From assembly GCF_007859675.1 (NCBI RefSeq), contig NZ_CP042305.1, positions 310,001 to 374,000 of the forward strand: 64,000 nt of DNA, in the 5' to 3' direction. This stretch comes from Humibacter ginsenosidimutans (lineage in GTDB: Bacteria; Actinomycetota; Actinomycetes; Actinomycetales; Microbacteriaceae). This document shows positions 28,740 through 39,197 of the stretch, in pieces (position 1 is the stretch's first letter; every line of letters starts with the position of its first letter). The translations under genes and the position numbers were made by a program. The notes below the pieces were generated by a model. The model saw only the letters and a program-made list of their open reading frames with translations. It did no database searches and was not told the DNA's origin.

Positions 28740-29347
28740 GCCAGGCGACCGCCGCGCTTCCATCGACCGGTGCGGCACCGGCACGCAGGGCTGCGCCCCG
28801 TCTGGAGGCGCTGCCCCGGGTATCCCGTCGTGCGCGACCGAAGCTGTTCTACGCAGCCGTCGCCGTGAGCACGGTGATGGTCATCGTCGTGACGCAGCTG
28901 CTGCTCTCGATCGGCGTCTCGCAGGGCGCGTACCGCATCGAGTCGCTGCAGTCCGAGAACGCGCGTCTCGCACGGGAGTACCAGGCGGCGTCCGAGACCG
29001 TGCAGACGCTCTCTTCGCCGCAGAACCTGGCCGCCAACGCCGTCGCGCTGGGCATGGTGAGCGATGCGACGCCCGTCTATCTGCGGCTGTCGGACGGCAA
29101 GGTGATCGGCTCGCCCACGCCCGCGACGGCCGCATCGGGCTCGACGGGCCAGCTGGTCGGAAATGCGCTGACCCAGGACCTCCCGCTCGTCGTCGGTGGC
29201 TCGACGAACACGAAGTCGGCGAAGTCCGCGGCGAGCGGCACGACAACGGGCAAGACCGGATCGGGCGCACCGACGTCGAATCAGCAGCAGAGCGAGAGCA
29301 CCCCCGTACCGTGGACGGGAGCCCTGCCGGGGCCGTCGACCCATTGA
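28736..29347 (+). CDS. ftsL: FtsL-like septum protein
   Basis: A 203-residue single-pass membrane protein in the place of ftsL. A basic cytoplasmic part (~35 residues, RRARPKLFY) is followed by a transmembrane helix (~38-61, [20 protein letters not shown]). Next comes a short leucine-zipper-like coiled coil ([20 protein letters not shown]) and a low-complexity Ser/Thr/Gly-rich tail. It probably joins the FtsQ-FtsB-FtsL complex that activates FtsWI. Sequence conservation is low, so the call rests on position and topology. It overlaps rsmH by 4 nt. Confidence 0.75.
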   Translation: MSQATAALPSTGAAPARRAAPRLEALPRVSRRARPKLFYAAVAVSTVMVIVVTQLLLSIGVSQGAYRIESLQSENARLAREYQAASETVQTLSSPQNLAANAVALGMVSDATPVYLRLSDGKVIGSPTPATAASGSTGQLVGNALTQDLPLVVGGSTNTKSAKSAASGTTTGKTGSGAPTSNQQQSESTPVPWTGALPGPSTH

Positions 29348-29368
29348 TCAGCAACATGAGGTGGCACC

Positions 29369-31150
29369 ATGACGTCCGTCGCTTCCCGTAGACGCCGTGC
29401 CACGGTCGCGATCGCGACGGTGATCGTGATCGTGATCGTGTTCGTCGTGCGACTCGTCGATGTGCAGGTCGTGCAGGCGGACTCCCTGAACCGCAAGGCG
29501 GCGGAGCAGCGCGGAGACGTCTCCGTCATCAACGGCACGAGAGGCTCGATCGTCTCAGAAGACGGCACGGTGCTGGCACGCAGCGTGTTGCGCTACGACT
29601 TCATCGCCACACCGAAGTACACCAAGAAACCCTTCGACGTGACGATCGATGGCGCGACGAAGAAGATGACGCTTGCCCAGGCGGCACCGGTCATCGCCGC
29701 CATCACGGGGCAGAAGGCCACCGATATCACCGAGCCGATCCAGTCCGCGCTGGCCACCAACAAGAACTCCATGTACGCGCCCATCGTGCAGAACGTGGAT
29801 GTCTCCACCTACCAGAAGCTGACGGCGCTGCACATCTCGTGGCTCAACTCCACCAGCCACGAGACGCGCGTCTACCCGAACGGGGCGGTGGCCGGCAACA
29901 TCCTCGGTTTCCTCAACGGCGACGGGGTCGCGCAGGCGGGCCTGGAGGAGAGCGGCAACGCCTGCCTCGCGGGCAAGAACGGTGAGGAGACGTACCAGGT
30001 CGGTGAGGACGGCGTCACCATCCCAGGCAGCACGAAGGTGCAGAAGGCGGCCAAGCAGGGTGGTCAGCTCGTCACCACGCTGAACTCCGACCTCCAGTGG
30101 TTCGCGCAGGACGAGCTCGCGAAGACCGTGAAACAGCTCGGTGCGCAGTTCGGCATGATCAGCGTCGTCAGCATCAAGGACGCCAAGATCCGGGTGGCGG
30201 CGCAGTATCCGTCGGCGGACCCGAACGATCTCGACGCGACGCCCACCGAGTATTGGCCGGCGATGATGTTCCAGAGCATCTACGAGCCCGGATCCATCTT
30301 CAAGCCGCTGACCGCCGCCGCTCTGCTGGACACGGGCAAGGCGACGCCGACGACTCACGCCGTCGTTCCCGACACCTTCGCTCCGCAGCAGGGCGTGTTC
30401 GTCTCGGACAACGAGTCGCACCCCGTGCAGAACCTGACACTGACGGGCATTCTGACCGAGTCCTCGAACGTCGGCATGTCGGAGATCGGAACCACGATGA
30501 CCGACCAGGCGCGCTACGAGTTCCTGAAGAAGTTCGGCATCGGCAAGGCCACCGCCGTCGATTTCCCTGGTGAGCAGAGCGGCATCCTCACGAAGCCGTC
30601 GACCTGGGACGAGCAGACCAAGTACGCCACCACGTTCGGACAGGGCCTGTCGACGACCCAAGCGCAGATGCTGAGCGCCTATCAGGCCATCGCGAACGGG
30701 GGAGTGCAGGTTCCGCTCTCGCTCGTCGAGGGCTGCAAGCAGGCCGACGGCACGATGACACAGGTGCCGTCGAAGAAGGGCACCAGGGTCGTCACGGCGA
30801 AGACCTCGCAGGAGATCCTCGGCATGCTCGAGAACGTGCTCAAGGGCGGTCCGCTCTCCACCTTGCCCGACACCGAGATCCCCGGATATCTCGTCGCGGC
30901 GAAGACAGGAACGGCGCAGGAGCCCGACGGTCACGGCGGCTACCAGCAGAACTACTACGTCTCGGTGATGGGCGTCGCACCGGTGGACGATCCGCAGTAT
31001 CTCGTTTCTGTGAACATCGGCTTCCCGACTACGATCAGAACGTCCATGGCAGCGGGTCCGCTGTTCAAGTTGATGATGAGCCAGGTGCTCAAGGACTACC
31101 GGGTTCAGCCGTCGACCGGCAGCCCGGCGAACTACCCCGATACCTATTGA
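29369..31150 (+). CDS. ftsI: peptidoglycan transpeptidase FtsI (PBP3, class B)
   Basis: A 593-residue monofunctional penicillin-binding protein. An N-terminal transmembrane helix (~12-30) is followed by the PBP dimerisation domain and a transpeptidase domain. That domain has the three active-site motifs SxxK (S309 in EPGSIFKPLT), SxN (ESSNVGM) and KTG (K512 in AAKTGTAQEP). No PASTA repeats are present. It crosslinks septal peptidoglycan together with FtsW, encoded downstream. ATG with GAGGTGG upstream. The stop codon is followed at once by murE. Confidence 0.94.
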   Translation: MTSVASRRRRATVAIATVIVIVIVFVVRLVDVQVVQADSLNRKAAEQRGDVSVINGTRGSIVSEDGTVLARSVLRYDFIATPKYTKKPFDVTIDGATKKMTLAQAAPVIAAITGQKATDITEPIQSALATNKNSMYAPIVQNVDVSTYQKLTALHISWLNSTSHETRVYPNGAVAGNILGFLNGDGVAQAGLEESGNACLAGKNGEETYQVGEDGVTIPGSTKVQKAAKQGGQLVTTLNSDLQWFAQDELAKTVKQLGAQFGMISVVSIKDAKIRVAAQYPSADPNDLDATPTEYWPAMMFQSIYEPGSIFKPLTAAALLDTGKATPTTHAVVPDTFAPQQGVFVSDNESHPVQNLTLTGILTESSNVGMSEIGTTMTDQARYEFLKKFGIGKATAVDFPGEQSGILTKPSTWDEQTKYATTFGQGLSTTQAQMLSAYQAIANGGVQVPLSLVEGCKQADGTMTQVPSKKGTRVVTAKTSQEILGMLENVLKGGPLSTLPDTEIPGYLVAAKTGTAQEPDGHGGYQQNYYVSVMGVAPVDDPQYLVSVNIGFPTTIRTSMAAGPLFKLMMSQVLKDYRVQPSTGSPANYPDTY

Positions 31151-31161
31151 AAGTGAGCCAC

Positions 31162-32709
31162 GTGACCGGAACGGGCACCGCAATGCTGCGCCCAGAACAC
31201 CCCGTCCCCCGGTCCCTGTCGCAGCTGGTGGCCGACTTCGGGTTCGAGGCGTCGGAGCGGGTTGATTCAGTCGAGGTCAGTGGCGTGACCGTCAGCTCGG
31301 CGGCCGTCGAGCCGGGCGATCTCTATGTCGGGCTTCCCGGAACCAGGGTGCACGGGGCATCCTTCGCCGCCGACGCCGCGGCCTCAGGCGCGACCGCCGT
31401 GCTGACGGATGCCGCCGGCGCGGTCCTCGCCGAAGGCGCCGGTCTGCCGGTGCTCGTCACCGAAGACCCGCGCGCGGCTCTCGGCGACGTCGCCGCATGG
31501 GTGTACCGCACCGAGGAGAACACGGCTACCTTCTTCGCCGTCACCGGAACCAACGGCAAGACGAGCGTCGTCTACGTGATCACGGCCGTGCTGGGACAGC
31601 TCGGCGTGCGCTCGGGTCTCAGTTCGACGGCGGAGCGTCGCATCGGCGACGTCGCCGTCACGAGTTCGCTGACGACGCCGGAGGCGAGTGAACTGCACGG
31701 CCTCCTGGCCAGGATGCGCGAGGCCGAGGTGCGCGCCGCCGCCGTCGAGGTGTCGGCACAGGCGTTGAGCCGCCATCGCGTCGACGGCATCGTCTTCGAC
31801 GTGGCCGGATTCACGAACCTGAGCCACGACCACCTCGACGACTACGCGTCGATGGACGAGTACTACGCCGCCAAGCTCGAGCTGTTCACGCCGGACAGGG
31901 CTCGTCGGGCTGTCGTCACGATCGACGACGAGTGGGGAAGGCGGCTCGCGGACGAGTCGCGCATCCCCGTCACCACGCTGACCAGCGTCGAGGGCATCGA
32001 CGCGGACTGGCGTGTCGAGCTCGGGGAGCAGACGATCGATCGCACCGGGTTCACGCTCGTCGGGCCCGACGGACGATCGCTGACCACGAGCATCCCGGTG
32101 CTGGGCGCCTTCATGGCGACGAACGCGGCGCTCGCGATCGTCATGCTCGTGGAGTCGGGCTTCGATCTCGAGGCCATCGGACAGGCGCTCGAACGCGACG
32201 GGGGCATCCAGGCCTACATTCCCGGGCGTGCCGAACGCGTCTCAGGCGAACGCGGCCCCGCGCTCTTCGTCGACTACGGACACACCCCCGACGCGTTCGA
32301 GCGGGCGCTCTCCTCGCTGCGCGTCGTCACCCCCGGGCGCATCATCATGGTGTTCGGCGCCGACGGCGACAGAGACACCACCAAGCGAGCAGCGATGGGC
32401 GCGATCGCGGCGCGCGGTGCCGACGAGGTGATCATCACCGACTTCCACCCCCGGTACGAGGACCCCGCAGCCATCCGCGCAGCGCTCATCGCGGGGGCGC
32501 TGGATGCCGTCCCCGACGCCGAGGTGCTCGAGGTCGCCGACCAGCGTGCGGCCATTCGCACCGCCATCCAGCACGCCACAGAAGGAGACGTCATCTTCTA
32601 CGCCGGACCCGGCCACGAGGACTACCAGGAGGTCGCGGGAGTGCACCTGCCCTATTCCGCCAGGGACGACGCGCGACTCGCCCTGCGCGAAGCGGGGTGG
32701 CTTTCGTGA
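31162..32709 (+). CDS. murE: UDP-N-acetylmuramoyl-tripeptide synthetase MurE (altered DAP motif)
   Basis: A 515-residue ligase that adds the third (diamino) amino acid to UDP-MurNAc-dipeptide. The ATP site is FAVTGTNGKTS, with AAVEVSAQALSRHRV, FTNLSHDHLDDYASMDEYY and DYGHTPDAFE. In DAP-adding enzymes a DNPR motif reads the substrate. Here the aligned residues are FHPR (TDFHPRYEDP, residues ~426-435). This suggests another diamino acid such as Lys, Orn or Dab. GTG 31162 was chosen with AAAGTGAG upstream; TTG 31147, GTG 31153 and ATG 31183 are alternatives. Confidence 0.92.
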   Translation: MTGTGTAMLRPEHPVPRSLSQLVADFGFEASERVDSVEVSGVTVSSAAVEPGDLYVGLPGTRVHGASFAADAAASGATAVLTDAAGAVLAEGAGLPVLVTEDPRAALGDVAAWVYRTEENTATFFAVTGTNGKTSVVYVITAVLGQLGVRSGLSSTAERRIGDVAVTSSLTTPEASELHGLLARMREAEVRAAAVEVSAQALSRHRVDGIVFDVAGFTNLSHDHLDDYASMDEYYAAKLELFTPDRARRAVVTIDDEWGRRLADESRIPVTTLTSVEGIDADWRVELGEQTIDRTGFTLVGPDGRSLTTSIPVLGAFMATNAALAIVMLVESGFDLEAIGQALERDGGIQAYIPGRAERVSGERGPALFVDYGHTPDAFERALSSLRVVTPGRIIMVFGADGDRDTTKRAAMGAIAARGADEVIITDFHPRYEDPAAIRAALIAGALDAVPDAEVLEVADQRAAIRTAIQHATEGDVIFYAGPGHEDYQEVAGVHLPYSARDDARLALREAGWLS

Positions 32710-34115
32710 TCGCGATGACCATGGGCGAGATCGCCGACGCGGTCGGCGGAAAGATCGTCGGCGGCGATCCCGCCACGCTCGTCGACGGGCTGTCGTACAC
32801 CGACTCCAGGGAAGTGACGAGCGGCGGCGTCTTCTTCGCGAAGCCGGGGGAGTTCACCGACGGACACCTGTTCGCTCCGCAGGCCGTCGAGCGCGGTGCT
32901 GCGCTGGTCGTCGTCGATCACGAGCTCGAGCTCGATGCGCCACAGCTCGTCGTCGCCGACGTGGTGGACGCGCTCGGCGACCTAGCGCGCACCGTGATCG
33001 CGAAGGTGCGCGAGGCGGGCATCCTGCGCATCGTCGGCATCACCGGCTCGAACGGCAAGACCACCACCAAGAACCTGCTCGGCACGATCCTCTCCCGCGT
33101 GGGGCAGACCGTCGCACCCCGCGCCTCGTTCAACAACGAGGTGGGCGCCCCGCTGACGATGCTCGAGGTCACCGACGAGACGCGGTTCCTCGTCGCCGAG
33201 ATGGGCGCGAGCCGCGAGGGCGACATCGCGCGCCTCATCCGCATGGCGAAGCCCGACGTCGGCGTCGTGTTGAAGGTAGGGCTGGCCCACGCGGGCGAGT
33301 TCGGCGGCATCGAGGCCACGCAGCGGGCGAAGTCCGAGATGGTGACCGACCTCTCCGCCGACGACATCGCGGTGCTCAACGCCGACGACCCGCGTGTGGC
33401 GGCGATGGCGCCGATGACGAGGGCCCGAGTCCTCTGGTTCGGCGAGGACGGCGAGGATGCCCCCGACCGCGTGCGCGCCACCGGTGTGCGTTCCGGCCGC
33501 GCGGGCACCGCGTTCCGGCTGCATCTTCCCGATGGCGAAGAGCGTGACGTGGCGTTCCGCGTGCTGGGCGAGCACCACGTGGCGAACGCCCTCGCGGCAT
33601 CTTCTGCTGCGTTCGCACTCGGCGTCGGCATCGACGACATCGTGGCCGGGCTCGAGTCGGTGACGCGTGCCGAGCGCTGGCGCATGGAGGTCGTGGGCAA
33701 CGCGCGCGGGGTCACGGTGATCAACGACGCGTACAACGCCAGCCCCGACTCGATGGCCGCCGCGCTCAAGACGCTCGTGCAGCTGCGCGAGCCGGGCGGC
33801 AGGGCGATCGCCGTGCTCGGCGAGATGAGTGAGCTGGGCGACGCATCAGGAGCGGAGCACGATCGCATCGGTCTGCTCGCCGTTCGGCTCGGCATCGATC
33901 AGGTCGTCGTGGTGGGATCGGGCGCGCGTCGCCTGCACATCTCCACGATCAACGAGGGATCGTGGGACGGCGAGTCGGCGTTCGTGGAGACGCAGGACGA
34001 GGCGTACTCGCTGCTCGCCTCGATGCTGCGTGAGGGAGACACGGTGCTGGTGAAGTCGTCGAACTCGGCGGGTCTGCGGCACCTGGGAGACCGGTTGGGA
34101 GAATTGTTCTCGTGA
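32706..34115 (+). CDS. murF: UDP-N-acetylmuramoyl-tripeptide--D-alanyl-D-alanine ligase
   Basis: A 469-residue Mur ligase that adds the D-Ala-D-Ala dipeptide. The N-terminal domain has [20 protein letters not shown]. The P-loop is [17 protein letters not shown], followed by [25 protein letters not shown] and [15 protein letters not shown], the MurF hallmark. GTG 32706 overlaps the murE stop (GTGA). ATG 32715 is an alternative. It overlaps mraY by 4 nt at the other end, so translation of murE-murF-mraY-murD is probably coupled. Confidence 0.95.
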   Translation: MIAMTMGEIADAVGGKIVGGDPATLVDGLSYTDSREVTSGGVFFAKPGEFTDGHLFAPQAVERGAALVVVDHELELDAPQLVVADVVDALGDLARTVIAKVREAGILRIVGITGSNGKTTTKNLLGTILSRVGQTVAPRASFNNEVGAPLTMLEVTDETRFLVAEMGASREGDIARLIRMAKPDVGVVLKVGLAHAGEFGGIEATQRAKSEMVTDLSADDIAVLNADDPRVAAMAPMTRARVLWFGEDGEDAPDRVRATGVRSGRAGTAFRLHLPDGEERDVAFRVLGEHHVANALAASSAAFALGVGIDDIVAGLESVTRAERWRMEVVGNARGVTVINDAYNASPDSMAAALKTLVQLREPGGRAIAVLGEMSELGDASGAEHDRIGLLAVRLGIDQVVVVGSGARRLHISTINEGSWDGESAFVETQDEAYSLLASMLREGDTVLVKSSNSAGLRHLGDRLGELFS

Positions 34116-35221
34116 GGGCACTACTGACCGCAGGCGCTCTGTCGCTCGCCTTCTCGCTCTTCTTGACGCCCGTGTTCGTCAAGCTCTTCCATCGGCTCAA
34201 CTGGGGCCAGTTCATCCGCGACGACGGACCGCAGTCGCATCATGCCAAGCGTGGAACGGCCACCATGGGCGGCATCGTCATCATTCTGGCCACGCTGGTC
34301 GGATACTTCGTCGCCGTGTTGATCAACGGCGGCGACGGTCTGTCCGTCTCGCCGCTGCTCGTGCTGTTCATGATGGTCGGGCTCGGGGTGGTCGGCTTCG
34401 TCGACGACTTCATGAAGACGCGCAAGCAGCGCAGTCTCGGGCTCGGCGGCTGGTCGAAGGTGTTGGGCCAGGTCATCGTGGCGACGGTGTTCGGCATCCT
34501 CGCCATCAACTTCCCGAGCCGAGAAGGGGTCACACCGGCGTCGACCGAGATCTCCTTCATCAGGGACCTGCCGATCGACCTCATGGTGCTCGGCGGCATC
34601 CCGATCGTCGGCATCATCCTCTACCTCATCTGGATCAACCTCATCGCCACGGCCGCGTCGAACAGCGTCAATGTGACCGACGGCCTCGACGGCCTGGCGA
34701 CGGGCGCGTCGATCCTGGCGATCGGGTCGTACATCATCATCGGGTTCTGGCAGTTCAATCAGTCCTGTTTCAGCGACTCGATCGACAAGGACAACCTTTT
34801 CAAGTGCTACACGGTGCGCGACCCGCTCGACCTCGCGGTGGTCGCCGCCGCGATCGTGGGCGCACTCGTCGGATTCCTGTGGTGGAACACGTCGCCTGCG
34901 CAGATCTTCCTCGGCGACACCGGCTCACTCGCCCTCGGTGGGGCGCTCGCAGCGCTGGCGATCCTCAGCCACACCGAGCTTCTGCTCGTCCTCATCGGCG
35001 GCCTGTTCGTGATCGAGAGCGGCTCGGTCATCCTGCAGCGGGCGTACTTCAAGGCCACGCGCGGCAAACGGATCTTCCGCATGAGTCCGATCCACCACCA
35101 CTTCGAGCTCAAGGGCTGGGCCGAGGTGACGGTGGTCGTGCGGTTCTGGATCATCGGCGGGTTGCTCGTGGCGGCCGGCGTCGGCTCCTTCTACCTCGAG
35201 TGGTTGTCGAGAACCTCGTGA
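34112..35221 (+). CDS. mraY: phospho-N-acetylmuramoyl-pentapeptide transferase
   Basis: A 369-residue membrane enzyme that makes lipid I from UDP-MurNAc-pentapeptide and undecaprenyl phosphate. About ten transmembrane helices are seen. Catalytic and binding motifs are [48 protein letters not shown] and the C-terminal [20 protein letters not shown] start overlapping the murF stop; its own stop overlaps the murD start (GTGA). Confidence 0.96.
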   Translation: MRALLTAGALSLAFSLFLTPVFVKLFHRLNWGQFIRDDGPQSHHAKRGTATMGGIVIILATLVGYFVAVLINGGDGLSVSPLLVLFMMVGLGVVGFVDDFMKTRKQRSLGLGGWSKVLGQVIVATVFGILAINFPSREGVTPASTEISFIRDLPIDLMVLGGIPIVGIILYLIWINLIATAASNSVNVTDGLDGLATGASILAIGSYIIIGFWQFNQSCFSDSIDKDNLFKCYTVRDPLDLAVVAAAIVGALVGFLWWNTSPAQIFLGDTGSLALGGALAALAILSHTELLLVLIGGLFVIESGSVILQRAYFKATRGKRIFRMSPIHHHFELKGWAEVTVVVRFWIIGGLLVAAGVGSFYLEWLSRTS

Positions 35222-36712
35222 CGGAAGCCCTGACGCGGCGGCTGGCGGGGCTCACGAGCTGGCGGTCGGACTGGCGGGGGCTTCGCGTCGCCGTTCTCGG
35301 ACTCGGCGTCGCGGGTTTCTCCTCCGCCGACACGCTCGCGGAGTTGGGCAGCGACGTTCTGGTGGTCGCGGATGCCCGCCACGACGAGCGCGCCCGCCTT
35401 CTCGACGTCATCGGCGCACGTCTGACCGTGCATGATCTGAAGACCGTGCCTGGCGAACTTGTCGATTTCGACCCCGAGGTCGTCGTCGTCTCCTCGGGCA
35501 GATTCCACCCCGACCACCCGGTGCTCACCTGGGCCGCAGACAACGGGATTCCGGTCTGGAGCGACATCGAGCTGGCCTGGCGGGTGCGGGACAAGGTCGA
35601 GCCGGCGGCCGAGTGGATCTGCATCACCGGCACGAACGGCAAGACCACGACGACCCGGCTGACGGCGACGTTCCTCGTCGCAGCGGGCCTCCGCGCGGCA
35701 CCGTGCGGCAACATCGGTGTTCCGGTGCTCGACGCCGTTCGCGATCCGCAGGGCTTCGACGTGCTCGTCGTCGAGCTGTCCAGCTACCAGCTGCACTGGC
35801 TCAACCAGAACGCGGGGGGGAGAGATCGTCCCGTTCTCGAGCGTCTGCCTCAACCTCGCGGAGGATCATCTCGACTTCCACGGGTCGATGGCGGAATACG
35901 CGCGGGCGAAGGCGCGCGTGTACGAGAACACGAAGACCGCCTGCGTCTACAACAAGGCCGACGTCGCCACGCTTCGCATGGTGGAAGACGCCGATGTCGT
36001 CGAAGGCGCACGCGCGATCGGATTCGGTCTCGATTCTCCGGGTCCGAGCGACTTCGGCATCGTCGACGGCATCCTGTGCGACCGCGCCTTCCTCGCCGAT
36101 CGCACGATGACGGCACTCGAACTCACGACGGTCGAGGAGCTGAGCGCCGTCGGGCTCGCCGCTCCGCACATCGTGGCGAACATCCTCGCCGCCAGTGCGC
36201 TTGCGCGGTCGTACGGGGTGACGGCAGGAGTCATCCACGAGTCGCTCGGGACGTTCCGTCTCGACCCGCACCGCATCGAGCGGGTCGCAGAACACGACGG
36301 CGTCGTGTGGATCGATGACTCCAAGGCGACCAACCCGCATTCGGCGGACGCCTCCCTACGTGCCTTCGACCGAGTGGTGTGGGTGCTCGGGGGACTGCTC
36401 AAGGGCGTGGAGATCGACGAGCTCGTGCGCAGCCATGCCCCGAGGCTCGCCGGGGCTGTCGTGATCGGGATCGATCAGGAGCCCGTGCTCGCGGCATTCC
36501 GCCGACACGCGCCCGGCCTCGAGGTGCTGACCGTCAGCCCCCGCGAGACTGAGGAGGTCATGCCGGAAGCCGTCCGGCTGGCGGCGCGGCTGGCGCACGA
36601 GGGCGACACGGTTCTCCTCGCACCGGCGGCCGCATCCATGGATCAGTTCACCGACTACGGAGACCGGGGCGACCGATTCGCCGAGGCGGTTCGCAACCTT
36701 CTCAACCGGTGA
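35218..36712 (+). pseudogene. murD: UDP-N-acetylmuramoylalanine--D-glutamate ligase, with +1 frameshift
   Basis: MurD adds D-glutamate to UDP-MurNAc-L-Ala (or Gly). The reading frame is intact from GTG 35218 (overlapping mraY) through VAVLGLGVAGFSSADTLAEL, ITGTNGKTTTTRLTATF and VVELSSYQLHWLNQNAG. It breaks at a run of seven G (35814-35820). With one G fewer it continues as GGEIVPFSSVCLNLAEDHLD and then DDSKATNPHSADASL to the stop at 36712, giving a 497-residue protein of normal length. murD is essential and has no second copy here. The extra base is probably a sequencing error, though a real frameshift cannot be excluded. Confidence 0.88.
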
Positions 36713-36736
36713 GGTGACGCAGAGAGAGGGGACCGG

Positions 36737-38005
36737 GTGACGGCATCCACACGGGTCCCGGAGCGGTCCTCGGTTCGGGGCAAGGCCAGAACCGAGACGC
36801 CGGCGCCGCAGACATCGGTGCGCAGTTCGTTCGTCAGCGCGCGGATCTCACTGAGCAGGGTGTTCGCCGCCGAAAGCGCCAACTACTACTTCCTGCTCGC
36901 CGTCACGCTGTTCATGGTCGTGTTCGGCCTGGTGATGGTGCTCTCGTCGTCGTCGATCGACTCCGGGTCGGGCGGTGGAAGCTTTTTCGCGCGGTTCCTG
37001 ACGCAGGGACTCTACGCGGTCATCGGCGTGCCGATCATGCTGATCGCCTCCCGGGCACCCGCATCGTTCTGGCGCTGGGCGTCGTGGCCGGCGCTGCTCG
37101 CGTCGCTCGTGCTTCAGCTTCTGGTCGTCGCCACTCCGCTCGGTTCGGACAACGGCACCGACTACAACAAGAACTGGCTCCAGATCGGCTCGGTCGCGCT
37201 GCAGCCGTCCGAGGCCATCAAGATCGCGCTGATCCTGTGGATCGGGATGTTCGTGGCTCGCAAGCAGGACCGCCTCAAGGAGTGGAAGTACGGGCTGCTC
37301 CCCGTACTGCTCGTCTCGTCGGCAGCGATCGGTCTGGTGCTCGCGGGCGGAGACCTCGGAACCACCTCGATCATCCTCGGGATCGTGATCGGCACGCTCT
37401 TCTTCGCCGGCATTCCGATGCGTCAGTTGCTCATCACGGGTGTCATCGCGCTCGGCGGCGCCATCCTGTTCGCGGTGAGCAGGGCGAGCCGCCTCCAGCG
37501 CATCCTGGGATTTCTTCACCCGTCGTCGGCCGACCCGCTGAGCACCGGGTGGCAGATCCAGCAGAGCAACTTCGCCCTCGCTCACGGCAGCATCATGGGC
37601 GTTGGGCTCGGCAACTCGCAGTCCAAGTGGAATTGGCTGCCAGAGGCCGACACCGACTTCATCTTCTCCATCATCGGAGAGGAGCTGGGGCTGCTCGGCG
37701 CCATCGTCGTGCTCGTGCTGTTCATTCTGCTGACGGTGTGTTTCATCCGTATCATGAACGCGTCGAAGGATCCCTTCGCGCGGGTCGTCACCGGCGGTGT
37801 GATGGTCTGGCTGGTCGGACAGGGACTCGTCAACATCGGCGTCGTTCTCGGGCTGCTGCCCGTGCTCGGCGTTCCATTGCCCTTGATATCGGCCGGAGGA
37901 ACAGCCCTGATCAGCTCGCTCTTCGCCATCGGCGTCGTGCTCTCGTTCGCACGTTCGACGACGGCGTCACCGTCGGCTCGTGGCCGCAAGTCCGCGCGCG
38001 CATGA
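36737..38005 (+). CDS. ftsW: septal peptidoglycan glycosyltransferase FtsW
   Basis: A 422-residue SEDS-family polymerase of lipid II at the division site, partner of FtsI. About 45 polar residues precede ten transmembrane helices. Family motifs are KNWLQIGSVALQPSEAIKIA, LAGGDLGTTSIILGI, GWQIQQSNFALAHGSIMGVG, LPEADTDFIFSIIGEELG and LPLISAGGTALISSL. GTG 36737 with GAGAGAGGGG 6 nt before. It overlaps murG by 4 nt. Confidence 0.95.
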   Translation: MTASTRVPERSSVRGKARTETPAPQTSVRSSFVSARISLSRVFAAESANYYFLLAVTLFMVVFGLVMVLSSSSIDSGSGGGSFFARFLTQGLYAVIGVPIMLIASRAPASFWRWASWPALLASLVLQLLVVATPLGSDNGTDYNKNWLQIGSVALQPSEAIKIALILWIGMFVARKQDRLKEWKYGLLPVLLVSSAAIGLVLAGGDLGTTSIILGIVIGTLFFAGIPMRQLLITGVIALGGAILFAVSRASRLQRILGFLHPSSADPLSTGWQIQQSNFALAHGSIMGVGLGNSQSKWNWLPEADTDFIFSIIGEELGLLGAIVVLVLFILLTVCFIRIMNASKDPFARVVTGGVMVWLVGQGLVNIGVVLGLLPVLGVPLPLISAGGTALISSLFAIGVVLSFARSTTASPSARGRKSARA

Positions 38006-39078
38006 CCACGTATCTGATGGCCGGTGGTGGAACCGCCGGCCACGTCAATCCATTGCTCGCCGTCTCCGACGCCCTTCGTCGTGACGAACCCGACGCCGAG
38101 ATCTTCGTGTTGGGTACCGCAGAAGGCCTGGAGTCGCGTCTGGTGCCCGCCCGAGGCTACGAGCTCGTCACGATCCCGAAGCTGCCGTTCCCGCGGCGAC
38201 CGGATGCCGCCGCCTTGCGCTTCCCCGCCCGGTTCCGTTCCAGCGTCGCCCAGGTTCGCGCCCTGCTGACCGACCGTGCGGTCGATCTCGTGATCGGCTT
38301 CGGCGGGTACGCCGCCGCTCCGGCGTACAGCGCGGCGCATCGTGCCGGAGTGCCGCTCGCGCTGCACGAGGCCAACGCCAAACCCGGCATGGCCAACAGG
38401 CTGGGCGCGCGGTACACGCGCCACGTGGGCGTCGCGTTCGAGAACACGTCCATCGCGCACGCCCGCTTCGTCGGCATGCCTCTCAGGCGCGAGATCGAAG
38501 ACCTCGACAGGGCGGCTGTCAGGCAGGAGGCGCTCGACTTCTTCGGGCTCGACGACGCGCCCACGGTCTTGGTCACTGGAGGGTCGCTCGGCGCCCGTCG
38601 CATCAATGCAACGGTCACCGCTGCTGCTTCGATGCTCACCGACGCCGGATACCAGGTGCTGCATATCCAGGGCGGATCCGCGGAATTCGAGGATCCGCGA
38701 GTACCCGGATACCACCTGATCGACTACTGCGACCGCATGGATCTGGCCCTGGCCGTGGCCGACGCGGCGATCTCGCGCGCGGGCGCCGCAACCGTGAGCG
38801 AGCTCTCTGCGCTCGGCATTCCGGCCGTGTACGTGCCGTACCCGGTCGGCAACGGCGAACAGCGTTTCAACGCTGCAGGCGTCGTCGACGCTGGCGGAGC
38901 CGTGCTCATCGATGACGCACGTTTCACGCCGGAGTGGGTGTCGGCATCCGTCGTTCCGCTGCTGCAGGATCGCGACCGGCTCGCTCAGATGGCCGACGCC
39001 GCTGCGGCAGTCGGCGTGCGCGACGGAGCGGAGCGCATGGTCGCTCTTGCACGCGAGGCGCTCGGAGCCGCGAGCTAG
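38002..39078 (+). CDS. murG: UDP-GlcNAc transferase MurG
   Basis: A 358-residue GT28 glycosyltransferase that converts lipid I to lipid II on the inner membrane face. Glycine-rich N-terminal loop [60 protein letters not shown] and donor-site [18 protein letters not shown] with [16 protein letters not shown] overlaps the ftsW stop (ATGA). A 119-bp gap separates it from murC, with a possible -10 (CATACT near 39125). Confidence 0.96.
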   Translation: MTTYLMAGGGTAGHVNPLLAVSDALRRDEPDAEIFVLGTAEGLESRLVPARGYELVTIPKLPFPRRPDAAALRFPARFRSSVAQVRALLTDRAVDLVIGFGGYAAAPAYSAAHRAGVPLALHEANAKPGMANRLGARYTRHVGVAFENTSIAHARFVGMPLRREIEDLDRAAVRQEALDFFGLDDAPTVLVTGGSLGARRINATVTAAASMLTDAGYQVLHIQGGSAEFEDPRVPGYHLIDYCDRMDLALAVADAAISRAGAATVSELSALGIPAVYVPYPVGNGEQRFNAAGVVDAGGAVLIDDARFTPEWVSASVVPLLQDRDRLAQMADAAAAVGVRDGAERMVALAREALGAAS

Positions 39079-39197
39079 CTGAGGGGTCGAGCGGGTCGCA
39101 CCACGGGGCGGGTCGCCCGACCGGCATACTGGAGACACGCCGCAACGGATGCCCATCGCCCGTTCCGCAGACCGCACAGACAGGACACCCCCGCACC

